A stretch of DNA of 50,781 bases, from contig NZ_GL622359.1 in the NCBI RefSeq assembly GCF_000185505.1, positions 33,554 through 84,334 on the forward strand, written 5' to 3'. The stretch comes from Pseudoramibacter alactolyticus ATCC 23263. GTDB lineage: Bacteria > Bacillota > Clostridia > Eubacteriales > Eubacteriaceae. Shown one piece after another: positions 10,373-18,951 of the stretch. Position 1 is the first letter of the stretch, and each line of letters starts with the position of its first letter. A model generated the notes under the pieces. That model saw only the letters and a list, made by a program, of their open reading frames with translations. It had not been told where the DNA came from and ran no database searches. A program made the translations under genes and the position numbers.

Positions 10373-11498
10373 AGTTGTTGGCGTATTGGGATGTGGTGGT
10401 GCAGTGGGGAAACCCGCTGTCACCCACTTGCTAAAAAAATATTCTGTATTGGGTGGGCAGCGTCACCCCATTGATTTTGGGAGCGAGTCCTTTCAATGGG
10501 TCCAAACAGATTTTGAAGATCCGCAATCTCTTCGAAACTTTTGTGAAAAATGTGATATCGTCGTCAATACGGCAGGACCTTCTTCAAAAATTCGAGATAG
10601 GGTTGCCCGATGCGCTCTTGAAGTGGGGTGTGATTATGTCGATGCATCCGGCGAAACAATCTTTTTGGATCGACATGAGCCGATTTATACGCAGAGCAAA
10701 CAAGCCATTGTGATAGGGGCAGGATTTGAAGCCGGATTGACCGGATTGGTTCCATATAAATTGGTGAAAGACTTCGATCATGTTGACGAGGCTTTCTGTT
10801 ATTGCGGGAGTCGGCAGAGGATCAGTTTGTCGAGTTTAGTGGATTTGCTGAATAGCTGTTTTATTGACTCAGGATTTGCCAATGCGTTCTATCGGGAAGG
10901 TGAGATTGTCCCGCACGTCGTGCCAGGAGAAGAACTTTTTAATATCTCCGGTTTTCGTGATGAAGTTTATCTGAAGCCATATGTCAGCAATGAAGTGTTG
11001 ACGATGGCTAAACAATGCAATATTTCAGAGCTACGCTGGTATCATGCGGTCGCAGAGCTTGAAACCATGGGAATCATGAATGATATGTTCCAAAGCGTGA
11101 ATCACGTGGCGGATAAAGATTTTCAATACGCGTTGGTGAAGCGCTATCAAAAGGTTTTTGATGCGATTACGAATACCCGACCATATTTCAATACCGTGTT
11201 TTACGACTTAAAGGGATTAAAAGACGGCAGACCAATCCGTTTGGGGACTACCGTTCAAGTGAAAGAATCCTATGAGATTTGTGGCCTGGTGGCGGCATGT
11301 ACAGCAGAACATTTATTGAAGCATCCAACCTGTCACGGAGTCTCATGGGCCTGTGAAATTTTGGATCCGGATAAAGTTTTAGCCATTTGTTTGGAGACAG
11401 GGGCGATCAGTGACTTTAGGACCGTTTCGTTGGATATCAATGAGGAGGCTCAAGGCCAGTCGTTTGTCCCGCAATTAGAAGATGGAGAGATAGCATAA
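10362..11498 (+). CDS. Saccharopine-dehydrogenase-like NAD(P)-dependent oxidoreductase (putative thiazoline reductase)
   Basis: 378 residues. The Rossmann start is VVGVLGCGGAVGKPAV (GxGGxVG), followed by the family's CDIVVNTAGPSS and CDYVDASGE segments and AGFEAGLTGLVP, all typical of saccharopine-dehydrogenase-like NADP-binding proteins. The gene overlaps the end of the second NRPS gene by 11 bases and the next gene by one base, so the three are translationally coupled. Siderophore pathways with thiazoline rings usually carry a reductase of another family (PchG, YbtU/Irp3) that reduces one ring. By position, this enzyme is the natural candidate for that step, but the assignment is inference. 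It could also act on an imine or aldehyde released from the line. A lysine-pathway role is unlikely in this setting. Confidence 0.8.
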   Translation: MENKVVGVLGCGGAVGKPAVTHLLKKYSVLGGQRHPIDFGSESFQWVQTDFEDPQSLRNFCEKCDIVVNTAGPSSKIRDRVARCALEVGCDYVDASGETIFLDRHEPIYTQSKQAIVIGAGFEAGLTGLVPYKLVKDFDHVDEAFCYCGSRQRISLSSLVDLLNSCFIDSGFANAFYREGEIVPHVVPGEELFNISGFRDEVYLKPYVSNEVLTMAKQCNISELRWYHAVAELETMGIMNDMFQSVNHVADKDFQYALVKRYQKVFDAITNTRPYFNTVFYDLKGLKDGRPIRLGTTVQVKESYEICGLVAACTAEHLLKHPTCHGVSWACEILDPDKVLAICLETGAISDFRTVSLDINEEAQGQSFVPQLEDGEIA

Positions 11499-12301
11499 TG
11501 AGACAGGAAGATTTAGATTTAAATGGCGTACAGCGAACAATGTATATAACGATGCTTGCGAGAGCCAGGGAAACACAAAGAACAGGTGCGTTGGTTACCG
11601 ATTTAAAAGCGGTTGAGATGCAGTCAAAGATTAAAGATATTTTCCCGGTTGAAAAAGGAGATTGGAAATCGGAAACGGGTGTGATTGTCCGAACCACTAT
11701 TTTGGACGAGTATATTCAAAATTATATTAATCAACATCCCAATGCCTGCTGTATTAATTTGGGGTGTGGCTTAGATACGCGATTTTATAGACTCAATCAG
11801 CATGATATCACTTGGTATAATGTCGATTTGCCAGGCGCCATTGAAGTGAGAAAAAAATTATTGGGCGAGGATCCAGCAGTGACGACTATCGCTGGCAGTA
11901 TTTTAGAAACCAAATGGATGGAGGCCATTCATGAAGACGATCGACCGGTTTTGATCATCATGGAAGGCTTGCTCATGTATTTTGACGAGTCCGATGTCAA
12001 AAGAATCATGTCCATGCTCTATGAGCGTTTCCCGAAGGCCACCTTAGTTGTCGAGATACTGTCGGATAAAGTTGCGGGTAAAACGAAAATGACAAAATCA
12101 ATCGAAAAGACGGGCTCTACTTTTAAATGGGGGCTACACTCTGGAACATTGCTACCGGTCATTAATCCACATATTTGCTTTATCAAAGAAATGAATTTGG
12201 TAGACCGTATGTATTTGAAAAACGGCATCTATAAGCTGTTATCAAAAATAAATGCGATTCGCAACCTGAGCAATCGCATTGTTATGGCGGAATTTAAATG
12301 A
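11498..12301 (+). CDS. Class I SAM-dependent methyltransferase, LCMT/PPM1-TcmP family
   Basis: 267 residues. CINLGCGLDTRFYRL (about residues 86-100) is the hallmark motif I of the leucine carboxyl methyltransferase/TcmP family, followed by the acidic end of strand 2 (WYNVDLPGAIEVRK) and the motif MEGLLMYFDESDV. In secondary metabolism these enzymes usually O-methylate a carboxylate or hydroxyl group. The start overlaps the preceding stop as TAATG and the end overlaps the next start as ATGA, so it belongs to the NRPS operon. It could methylate the released acid or a starter hydroxyl; the sequence does not tell which. Confidence 0.85.
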   Translation: MRQEDLDLNGVQRTMYITMLARARETQRTGALVTDLKAVEMQSKIKDIFPVEKGDWKSETGVIVRTTILDEYIQNYINQHPNACCINLGCGLDTRFYRLNQHDITWYNVDLPGAIEVRKKLLGEDPAVTTIAGSILETKWMEAIHEDDRPVLIIMEGLLMYFDESDVKRIMSMLYERFPKATLVVEILSDKVAGKTKMTKSIEKTGSTFKWGLHSGTLLPVINPHICFIKEMNLVDRMYLKNGIYKLLSKINAIRNLSNRIVMAEFK

Positions 12302-13242
12302 GTGGGGTTAGGCGTCAGCCGAAGCGCTTATTTATCATTGCTATTTTTGTCTGCATTTTTTTAATCATGTTGGGATTGTATCGATCAATGATGCCTCGTT
12401 TAGGGGCAGAGCAGTCCTGCGATACCAGTTCGGATGGCGAGAGTATAGCCATTAACGGCCATATCATGTGGATAAAGGTTCTTAATCGGGAAAGTAAAGC
12501 AACACCTATTTATGTCCTTGGAGGTGGGCCTGGCTTTTCAACGAATTATTTGGAAAAGTCGCTGCGATTTTTAGCAAAAGATCATCCTGTTATTTTTTTT
12601 GATGGTCGATGCAGTGGGCGCTCAGAATATACAGCCGATCTTTCAGATTGTACCTTTCAAAATTATGCAAAAGATTTGGAAGTTCTGCGCTCTCGTTTAA
12701 CATCTGATCGAAAAATTATTATTTTGTCACATTCTTCTGGCGCAATCACGGCAATGGCATATGCGGATGCTTATTGGAATCAGCTCCAGGGTATGATTTT
12801 TATCTCTCCCGTGGGATATAAGACAAAAGTTAAATATAGCGATGAATACTTGCACACCGGATTTCCGCCTTTTAATCAGAAATACGCAAATGTTTGGTTT
12901 GAAACAAATTTGGATCAATTGTATGGTAAATATTTTGCTAACAAAGAGGTAGAAGGCGTTCTAAAAGATATACGGGTTAATTACGCACTGATGATGAAAA
13001 ATGAGGGCAAGGATCACTATAACTATAAGCATTCTTTGCGTCAGATTCAGGTGCCGACTTTAATCATTTCCGGGGGAAAACGCGAAACGCCTATTACGGG
13101 GAGTAAAGAATCAAAAAAATTAGCCGAACTCATTGCCGGTTCAACTTATTATCGATTTAACCATAGCGGTCATTTTAGTTTTGCGGAAGAACCGCAGCAT
13201 TTTAAAAGAGTTGTCAACCAATTCATGGCGCAGTTCTTTTAA
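12298..13242 (+). CDS. Membrane-anchored alpha/beta hydrolase (prolyl aminopeptidase-like)
   Basis: 314 residues. One hydrophobic helix near residues 11-27 (LFIIAIFVCIFLIMLGLY) without a cleavage site suggests an N-terminal anchor with the catalytic domain outside the membrane. The domain has the oxyanion segment GGGPGFS, FFDGRCSGRSE, the nucleophile elbow SHSSGA near residue 144 and a late histidine in FNHSGHFSFAEE, the order seen in proline iminopeptidase-like hydrolases. It overlaps the methyltransferase gene as ATGA. An extracytoplasmic hydrolase at the end of a peptide cluster may mature an exported precursor or degrade the product for self-protection. The substrate is unknown. Confidence 0.82.
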   Translation: MSGVRRQPKRLFIIAIFVCIFLIMLGLYRSMMPRLGAEQSCDTSSDGESIAINGHIMWIKVLNRESKATPIYVLGGGPGFSTNYLEKSLRFLAKDHPVIFFDGRCSGRSEYTADLSDCTFQNYAKDLEVLRSRLTSDRKIIILSHSSGAITAMAYADAYWNQLQGMIFISPVGYKTKVKYSDEYLHTGFPPFNQKYANVWFETNLDQLYGKYFANKEVEGVLKDIRVNYALMMKNEGKDHYNYKHSLRQIQVPTLIISGGKRETPITGSKESKKLAELIAGSTYYRFNHSGHFSFAEEPQHFKRVVNQFMAQFF

Positions 13243-13273
13243 AAAATAAAATAGAATTTGGAGAAAGAGGATC

Positions 13274-13501
13274 GTGGAAGAAAAAATCAAAGAAATTATT
13301 ATGGAAGCATTGTGTGTGAATGAAGATGAAATCAGCGATAACGTTACGTTTGACGAATTGGGGGCCGATTCATTAAACATTATCGAAATTGTTTCTATGA
13401 TTGAAGATGAATTTGAAATTGAAATTGAATTTGAAGAATTCAGCGCGATTGAAACGTATGGTCAAATGGTGTCGGTATTACAGGACAAACTAGCCGCTTA
13501 G
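13274..13501 (+). CDS. Acyl carrier protein
   Basis: 75 residues, strongly acidic, with the phosphopantetheine attachment serine in ELGADSLNIIEIV near residue 37. Starts at GTG 13274 after ggagaaagagg. The DSL motif and short helices are like a fatty-acid type carrier rather than an NRPS carrier. It is the last gene before the cluster's terminator. Because the first synthetase starts directly with a Cy domain, it needs a separate carrier holding the starter acyl group, and this protein is the obvious candidate. No acyl-AMP ligase or salicylate synthase that would load it is in the window, so the starter could come from primary fatty-acid metabolism (inference). Confidence 0.88.
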   Translation: MEEKIKEIIMEALCVNEDEISDNVTFDELGADSLNIIEIVSMIEDEFEIEIEFEEFSAIETYGQMVSVLQDKLAA

Positions 13502-13543
13502 GTGAGATTGTGTTCCCCGAATGAAAAAACCATCAATATCCCC

Positions 13544-13583
13544 AAGAGTCAGCTCCGTGAGTGTCACAGGAGCTGGCTCTTTT
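13544..13583 (+). terminator. Rho-independent terminator of the NRPS cluster
   Basis: aagagtcagctcc (13544-13556) pairs with ggagctggctctt (13569-13581) with one G-T wobble, and the T-run follows directly. It lies 43 bases after the carrier protein gene and marks the right edge of the transcription unit. Confidence 0.88.
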
Positions 13584-13685
13584 AGTATGGGTTTAAGCCA
13601 GTTGAGTGCGTAAGCGGGTTTCTCAGAAGAGAAAAGAGCACGCACGAAATAAAAAACTACCTGCTAAGCGAGTGGAAGGAAAAAG

Positions 13686-13716
13686 TTATACGAAAAGAAA
13701 CTGCCCCTTCGTATAA
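13686..13716 (+). repeat. Inverted repeat ahead of the IS200 transposase remnant
   Basis: ttatacgaa (13686-13694) and ttcgtataa (13708-13716) form a perfect 9-bp stem with a 13-base loop, 40 bases before tnpA. IS200-type elements carry hairpins at their left end that serve in end recognition or in blocking read-through expression; this one is in the right place. Confidence 0.6.
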
Positions 13717-13755
13717 TGGTGAAGTTCAAGCTACCAGAAGGAAAGGAGCAGTAAA

Positions 13756-14180
13756 ATGGCCAATCAATCGAATAGTTTGGCACACATGAAATGGTTGTGC
13801 AAATACCATATCGTATTCATGTTAAAGTATAGACGAAAAACGATATACAATCAATATCGGAAAGATTTGAGAGAAATGCTACAAATATTGTGCCGATGCA
13901 AAGGGGTAGAAATAATAGAAGGGCACTTAATGCCGGATCATGCACATATATTAGTGAGTATACCGCCTAAACTATCCGTGTCATCATTCATGGGAAATCT
14001 AAAAGGGAAAAGCAGCATAATGTTGTACGAACAATTTGGAGAATTAAAATATAAGTATCGCAATAGGGAATTCTGATGTAAAGGCTACTATGTAGATACA
14101 GTTGGGGAAACGAGAAACGCATCAGTGAGTATATAACGAACCGATTGTTAGAGGATAAATTGGGCGAGCAACTGACAATG
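13756..14180 (+). pseudogene. tnpA: IS200/IS605-type TnpA (Y1 HUH transposase), inactivated
   Basis: The first 106 residues are a good IS200 TnpA: KWLCKYHIVFMLKYRRK at the start and the metal-binding HUH motif in MPDHAHILVSIPP. After KYRNREF the codon expected to be tryptophan is TGA (14074-14076). The sequence continues in frame as CKGYYVDTVG, the segment holding the active-site tyrosine, then a one-base shift leads to NEKRISEYITNRLLEDKLGEQL in the next frame. So one nonsense change and one frameshift separate it from a working gene. No tnpB accessory gene is beside it, consistent with the IS200 subgroup. The right end is approximate. Confidence 0.88.
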
Positions 14181-14241
14181 TCGGGGCAAGTCCATTCAAA
14201 AGTAAAAAGTAGCAAAAGGGCAAAGCGACTGACAGATCATT

Positions 14242-14860
14242 TTACACGTTTACGTGTCTGCGAGGAGCATAAGGCTTTGTCCGACATATGTCGGAAAAAG
14301 TTTTCTCACATTGTTTGTTCGTTGTGCATTGGGGTCGAAGGTCGCAATGTTCGCAGTTGAATGGAATGCTTTTATATACTTGATAACCGTTGCGATCGAT
14401 CGCTGCATCATAAGGCGTCTTATTGTTGGGACAGATGACAAAGCGATAGTATGGATCATAAACGCAGTCATATCTTTTAAAGAAACCTCTTTTGGTCATA
14501 GGTCGTTTGTAAGGCAGTGACGGGATACGGCCGTTATCAATGATTTGTTTGCAGATCCACGGGATTTTGTAACCGGCATCGGCTGTAACCACTCGAATCC
14601 GGGGATAATGGTTGGTTACCTTTTGATAGAGGCCGTCAAAGGCAACGCTGTCATGGACATTCCCTGGGGTAATGACTGTGTCTAAGATGAAGTTGTTGCG
14701 ATCACAGACGGTGTGGGCGCTGTAGGCGAACACCACTTTGTGTTCGCCTTTATGAAAAATACCGCCTCCGGGATCGGTTGTCGATTCATTGATGAATTTC
14801 GTCCCCGGAGGCGTTGGTCCGTCAAATGGTTTTTTCCCATGGGTCTTACAGTCCCTGTGA
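14242..14860 (-). pseudogene. IS1182-family transposase fragment
   Basis: Leftward reading gives the middle and end of an IS1182-like DDE transposase: PPGTKFINESTTDPGGG and FHKGEHK in the stretch 14736-14830, then VFAYSAHTVCDRNNFILD, TPGNVHDSVAF, the Asp-bearing VVTADAGYK and a cysteine-rich segment FNCEHCDLRPQC. The N-terminal third and the proper C-terminus are missing, so this is a remnant. It lies head-to-tail against the IS200 remnant; the two mark an insertion scar between the NRPS cluster and the catabolic operon. Confidence 0.85.
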
Positions 14861-14900
14861 AATAATAAAAGAAAAAGAGCCAGACGGCAAATTTGAAGTG

Positions 14901-14943
14901 AACCCCTGAGTTGGACAGCAGCTTAGGGGTTTATTTTATTTTC
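14901..14943. terminator. Hairpin with T-rich tail between IS remnant and araC-type gene
   Basis: aacccctgag (14901-14910) pairs with cttaggggtt (14922-14931) with one mismatch, followed on the plus strand by tattttatttt. The tail fits rightward termination, yet the adjacent gene runs leftward, so it may have arrived with a mobile element. Confidence 0.55.
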
Positions 14944-14959
14944 TGAGGATTTCCCGGAA

Positions 14960-15949
14960 TCAGCAGTATTTTTTCCGGTATTCGCTGGGGGAGATTCCGT
15001 ATTTTTGGTGGAATATCTTGCCGAAATAGCTGCTGTTGTTAAAACCACAGCATTCCCCGATTTCTGTGATCGATTTAGTGGTATTGAGCAGCTGGTTGCA
15101 GGCTTGCTGCAGGCGGATCAGTCTCAAATAGGCAAGCGGCGTGGTGTGCATTTGTGTTTGAAACACACGGTTGCATTCACGGACACTGCACTGAGCGGCA
15201 GCCGCAAGCTCTTTTAGGGAAAACTCTTCGTCAAAATGGGCATTGAGAAAAATAACCATGGTTTTCAGCCGGTCGGATGAAGGTTTTTCTTGAATATTTT
15301 TTCTATATTTCCGGGAAGCATCCAAGAATTCTATCCATAATCTGGAAATCTTTTCTCTGATGTAGATCTCAAAATAAGGTTCGCGCGCGGTGTAGAGCTT
15401 AAAAGCTTCCCGCATGCATGCGGCAGCTTTTTTGGAAGCTTCTGAATCTCTTTTAAATCTGTAGAGATAGAAATTTCCATTGGTTACGATTGGCCGCACG
15501 TATTTGCTCATGATGTCCGTGTTGACAGAACCGCCGAGAAAAGACGGCTGGAAGAGGTGTTCTTCAAACAGACAGCGGCTGCCGGGAACACCCTTGACCA
15601 TATGGGCGATATCCGAATTAATAAATCCGATATCATTTTCTTCAAATCTGTAGACGGTACCGGGGACAGAATAATCCAGTGCTCCCCGGATGATACGAAA
15701 AAATTGCAGGGCACTATGCCAGTGCCATGGATATAGGCTGTCCGGATAAGCTTCTAATCTGCACAAATCCGAAAAATAAGAAAACTTTTCCGTATTCAAC
15801 TGACTGGTTTCTTCCATGGTTGAAGGGTTAATGCTTAGATGACTCAATTTTCCGAATTTTTGCTCATTGGTAAAATTATCATAATTTAGAAGCGATCTAT
15901 TATAGTCGGGGAAACCGGCCAGATCCTTATAAATTTCGTCTGTTTGCAT
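14960..15949 (-). CDS. AraC-family transcriptional regulator with cupin-like sensor domain
   Basis: 329 residues. The N-terminal half has a cupin-type sensor (YPWHWHSALQFFRIIRG, then FEENDIGFINSDIAHMV), and the C-terminal ~100 residues carry the two helix-turn-helix units of AraC proteins (FSLKELAAAAQCSVRECNRVF and ITEIGECCGFNNSSYFGKIF ending in GISPSEYRKKY). It is divergent from the BCCT transporter gene with about 150 bases between them. That layout suggests it controls the catabolic operon, probably turned on by the transported substrate; this is inference. No operator could be defined by eye. Confidence 0.92.
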   Translation of the reverse strand: MQTDEIYKDLAGFPDYNRSLLNYDNFTNEQKFGKLSHLSINPSTMEETSQLNTEKFSYFSDLCRLEAYPDSLYPWHWHSALQFFRIIRGALDYSVPGTVYRFEENDIGFINSDIAHMVKGVPGSRCLFEEHLFQPSFLGGSVNTDIMSKYVRPIVTNGNFYLYRFKRDSEASKKAAACMREAFKLYTAREPYFEIYIREKISRLWIEFLDASRKYRKNIQEKPSSDRLKTMVIFLNAHFDEEFSLKELAAAAQCSVRECNRVFQTQMHTTPLAYLRLIRLQQACNQLLNTTKSITEIGECCGFNNSSYFGKIFHQKYGISPSEYRKKYC

Positions 15950-16101
15950 ATATCTCTCCGCCTTTCAGGGACCTATAATAAGTATAAATAAACGGTTACA
16001 AAAATCAAGCGAAAATTATCAATGATGTACAGGGCCCTTCGTGCATAGAAAAAGTATTGGTCTTAATCAATTTTGCCAGGGAAAAGGTGGTTTGGAGGTG
16101 A

Positions 16102-17772
16102 ATGAATAAGAAAACTATTACTTGTTGGCAGCCCATACAATGGATGTGTTTTATGGAGAATAGTATGGAGAAGAAAAAGATCAACAAAATTGCCTTTTGG
16201 CCAGCAATTATCATTTTGCTTTGTTTTATCGCCGCCGGAATTGTCTGGACGGAGCAGGTTGGAGCAATAATGACAAAGCTGTTGTATGGAATGGCCAATT
16301 TCTTTGGCGCTTATATCAATATTTTGTCATTGGTATTTATTATTCTTGCAGTTGTATTTTTGATCGGCAGATATGGCGATGTGGTGATCGGAGGTAAAGA
16401 AGCAAAACCGGAATATAGTATGCCGTCTTGGTGTGCTATGTCGATCTGTTCCGGGATTGGAACCGGCCTTTTGTTCTGGGCGATGGGAGAGCCGATTTTT
16501 CATTATATGACAACACCGGCCGCGATTGCGGCGGCGGGATCCAGGCGAGCCGGTATCTTCGCGGTATCCCAGGCGATGTGGGATTGGAGTTTCGTTCAGT
16601 ACTGCATGTATGCGATTTGCGGAGCGGCCTTTGCCATAATCTGTTTTAACCGCAAACGAAGCCTGTCGTTTGCTTCTTTGATCGAGTGCGCGACGGGTAA
16701 AAGCAATAAGCATCTGAATATGCTGATTACAGCAGTCGTAATTTTCTGTCTGATGGGAGCGACATCCAATTCTATGGGCGTAGGGCTGATGCAAATCGGT
16801 GCCGGCCTGGAAGCGGCATTCGGGATTCCGCAGTCAAGCGTTACTTGGCTGATCGCGGCGGTAGGTATTACCATCGTTTTCGTCCTTTCCTGCGTATCCG
16901 GGATCGGCAAAGGACTAAAATATATTTCCACAGCTTGTATGTATTTCTTTATCTTCCTGCTTGTTTATGTCTTCATCTGTGGAAACACAGAATTTATCAC
17001 TAAGATCACATCAGAATCTATCGGATTTATGATAGACAACTTCGGAACCATGACAACCATGATGAATGCCATGGCTCCAAAGGACAAATGGTTTGCGGAC
17101 TGGATCGTGCAGTACTGGTCATCCTTTATCGTGTATGCGCCGGTCATTGGTTTATTCCTCGCCCGCATGGGAAAAGGGCGGACGGTCCGGACCTTTATGC
17201 TGGTGCAGATCCTGGTTCCTTCGATCTTTTGTGTTCTGTGGATCGGCGTTTTCGGCGGGCAGACCATCTTCCTGCAGACATCGGGAACGCTCAACATCTG
17301 GAAAGCGGTCAACACATCCGGCATGCAGGCGACGGTCTTTCAGATTCTGGGAACCTTGCCGGGGAGTAAGCTGATCATATTGATGTTCCTAATTACGGTT
17401 ACCCTGAGCTTTTGTACGTTGGCGGATCCAATGGCATCCGTTGCTGCGACGCTTTCTGTCGATGGCATGAATGCAGATGATGAAGCACCGAGGACGCAGA
17501 AGATTTTAGTTGGCTGTATTTTAGGCGGCACGGCATATACCTTGGTTGCCACGGGAGGTATTAATTCCGTAAGAGGGATGTTTACCTTGGTGGGGCTGCT
17601 GCAAAGCGTTGCCCTAATCCTATGCGCGATGGTTTTGTTTAAATATGCTAAACGTTGTTACCGATTGCCTAATTGCGGCTGCCTGGAAAAGAGTGAAGCG
17701 GAGATGACGAAAGAGGAAAGGGAGGCCGAAGAAGTGGAAGTCAAGAAAAATGAGTGGATGAGCATACGATAA
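16102..17772 (+). CDS. BCCT-family betaine/carnitine/choline-type transporter
   Basis: About 530-556 residues with 12 hydrophobic segments. The signature WAMGEPIFHYMTTPA and the WDWSFVQYCMYA segment belong to the BCCT family, which brings in quaternary ammonium compounds such as glycine betaine, carnitine, choline or proline betaine. The start is uncertain: ATG 16102 lies only three bases from ggagg, while the ATG at 16165 (after ggag at 16154) gives the more usual N-terminus MEKKKINKIAFWPAII. It is the first gene of the operon; the next starts 76 bases on. The long acidic tail (EMTKEEREAEEVEVKK) is cytoplasmic. Substrate not determined, but the neighbouring proline-racemase-family enzyme hints at a betaine of proline or hydroxyproline, or at a related acid. 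Confidence 0.93.
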   Translation: MNKKTITCWQPIQWMCFMENSMEKKKINKIAFWPAIIILLCFIAAGIVWTEQVGAIMTKLLYGMANFFGAYINILSLVFIILAVVFLIGRYGDVVIGGKEAKPEYSMPSWCAMSICSGIGTGLLFWAMGEPIFHYMTTPAAIAAAGSRRAGIFAVSQAMWDWSFVQYCMYAICGAAFAIICFNRKRSLSFASLIECATGKSNKHLNMLITAVVIFCLMGATSNSMGVGLMQIGAGLEAAFGIPQSSVTWLIAAVGITIVFVLSCVSGIGKGLKYISTACMYFFIFLLVYVFICGNTEFITKITSESIGFMIDNFGTMTTMMNAMAPKDKWFADWIVQYWSSFIVYAPVIGLFLARMGKGRTVRTFMLVQILVPSIFCVLWIGVFGGQTIFLQTSGTLNIWKAVNTSGMQATVFQILGTLPGSKLIILMFLITVTLSFCTLADPMASVAATLSVDGMNADDEAPRTQKILVGCILGGTAYTLVATGGINSVRGMFTLVGLLQSVALILCAMVLFKYAKRCYRLPNCGCLEKSEAEMTKEEREAEEVEVKKNEWMSIR

Positions 17773-17848
17773 CGGCAAGGCCGTTTCGTATTCGGCTGGA
17801 TGTTACGGATTTAAATGAAAATAGCCAAATGGAATGAGGAGATAAACA

Positions 17849-18916
17849 ATGAGTTTTAAAAGAGTGATTAATGTCGTTGAAACACATGACGGGGAACCGA
17901 TGAGAGTCGTAACCGGCGGCGTCGGGCATATTCCGGGGGGTTCGGTTTATGAAATGGAAGAGTACCTGCGCACGAAATCGGATGGTCTGCGTAAATTCCT
18001 GCTTCGCGAACCCAGGGGATACCCGCCGCTTTGCTGTAATATCTTGGTTCCGCCGAAAAATCCCAAAGCTGATGCCGGCTTCATCATTATGGAGCAGACG
18101 GAATATCCGATGATGTCCGGCGGCAACGTCATCTCTGTGGCAACTGTACTGATTGAGACAGGAATCCTGCCGACGAAAGAGGGAATCAATGAGTTTACGC
18201 TGGAAGCTCCCGCCGGGCTGATCGGCATCACAGCCAAGGTTGAGAATGGCAAAGCAGTGGCCGTAACCTTTAAGAATGTTCCGGCCTTCGCGGTTTATAC
18301 AGACAAAGAGATTGAAGTGCCCCATATCGGGTACGGGGTGGAAAAGGTTAAAGTCGATGTTGCCTGGGGTGGTATGTTCTATGTAATGGCAGATGTGCGC
18401 CAGTTCCCGTGGATAGAGCTGAAACCGGAAAACGGCAGAGAGATCACCAGGGTATCCTCTTTAATTCTGAAAGCGGCACAGGATCAGCTGCCGGTTGCCC
18501 ATCCGAATTATCCGGGAGTGGGAATTACGATTTCACAGTTGTTCGGACCTTCCGCGCATCCAGAGAAGTCTGATGTTCAGAATGCGGTCACGGTTGCCAG
18601 TGGAGCGGTTGATTTTGATAATCCTTCCACATGGATCGGGGCGCTGGATCGCTGTCCATGTGGGACAGGCACCTGTGCAAGAATGGCAGCGATGTATGTC
18701 AAAGGAGAGCTTGACTTGAATCAGCCGTTCCGTCATGAAGGTCTGCTCGGGGTTGTCTATGAAGGTCACCTGATCGAAAAGACAAAGATTGGTGATTATG
18801 ACGCACTGGTACCGACGATTACCGGTCAGTCCTGGATTTATGGTTATGGCAATTTGGTGCTCGATCCGACGGATCCATTTGAAGAAGGATTTACGATCGG
18901 CGATATCTGGGCATAA
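17849..18916 (+). CDS. Proline racemase / hydroxyproline epimerase family protein, Ser/Cys variant
   Basis: 355 residues, with ribosome site gaggag before ATG 17849. Family motifs: RVVTGGVGHIPGGS near the start, the first catalytic loop MMSGGNVISVA and the second DRCPCGTGTCARMA. In proline racemase both catalytic bases are cysteine and the first loop is MCGHG; here the first position is serine and the second remains cysteine. Members with one changed base do not necessarily racemise proline; hydroxyproline 2-epimerases and trans-3-hydroxyproline dehydratases are known in the family. Placed between a BCCT transporter and a 2-oxoacid oxidoreductase, it most likely carries out the first transformation of the imported compound. 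The precise reaction is open. Confidence 0.88.
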   Translation: MSFKRVINVVETHDGEPMRVVTGGVGHIPGGSVYEMEEYLRTKSDGLRKFLLREPRGYPPLCCNILVPPKNPKADAGFIIMEQTEYPMMSGGNVISVATVLIETGILPTKEGINEFTLEAPAGLIGITAKVENGKAVAVTFKNVPAFAVYTDKEIEVPHIGYGVEKVKVDVAWGGMFYVMADVRQFPWIELKPENGREITRVSSLILKAAQDQLPVAHPNYPGVGITISQLFGPSAHPEKSDVQNAVTVASGAVDFDNPSTWIGALDRCPCGTGTCARMAAMYVKGELDLNQPFRHEGLLGVVYEGHLIEKTKIGDYDALVPTITGQSWIYGYGNLVLDPTDPFEEGFTIGDIWA

Positions 18917-18951
18917 ATTTAAAAAGATATCCGAATGCCGATAACGAATGG

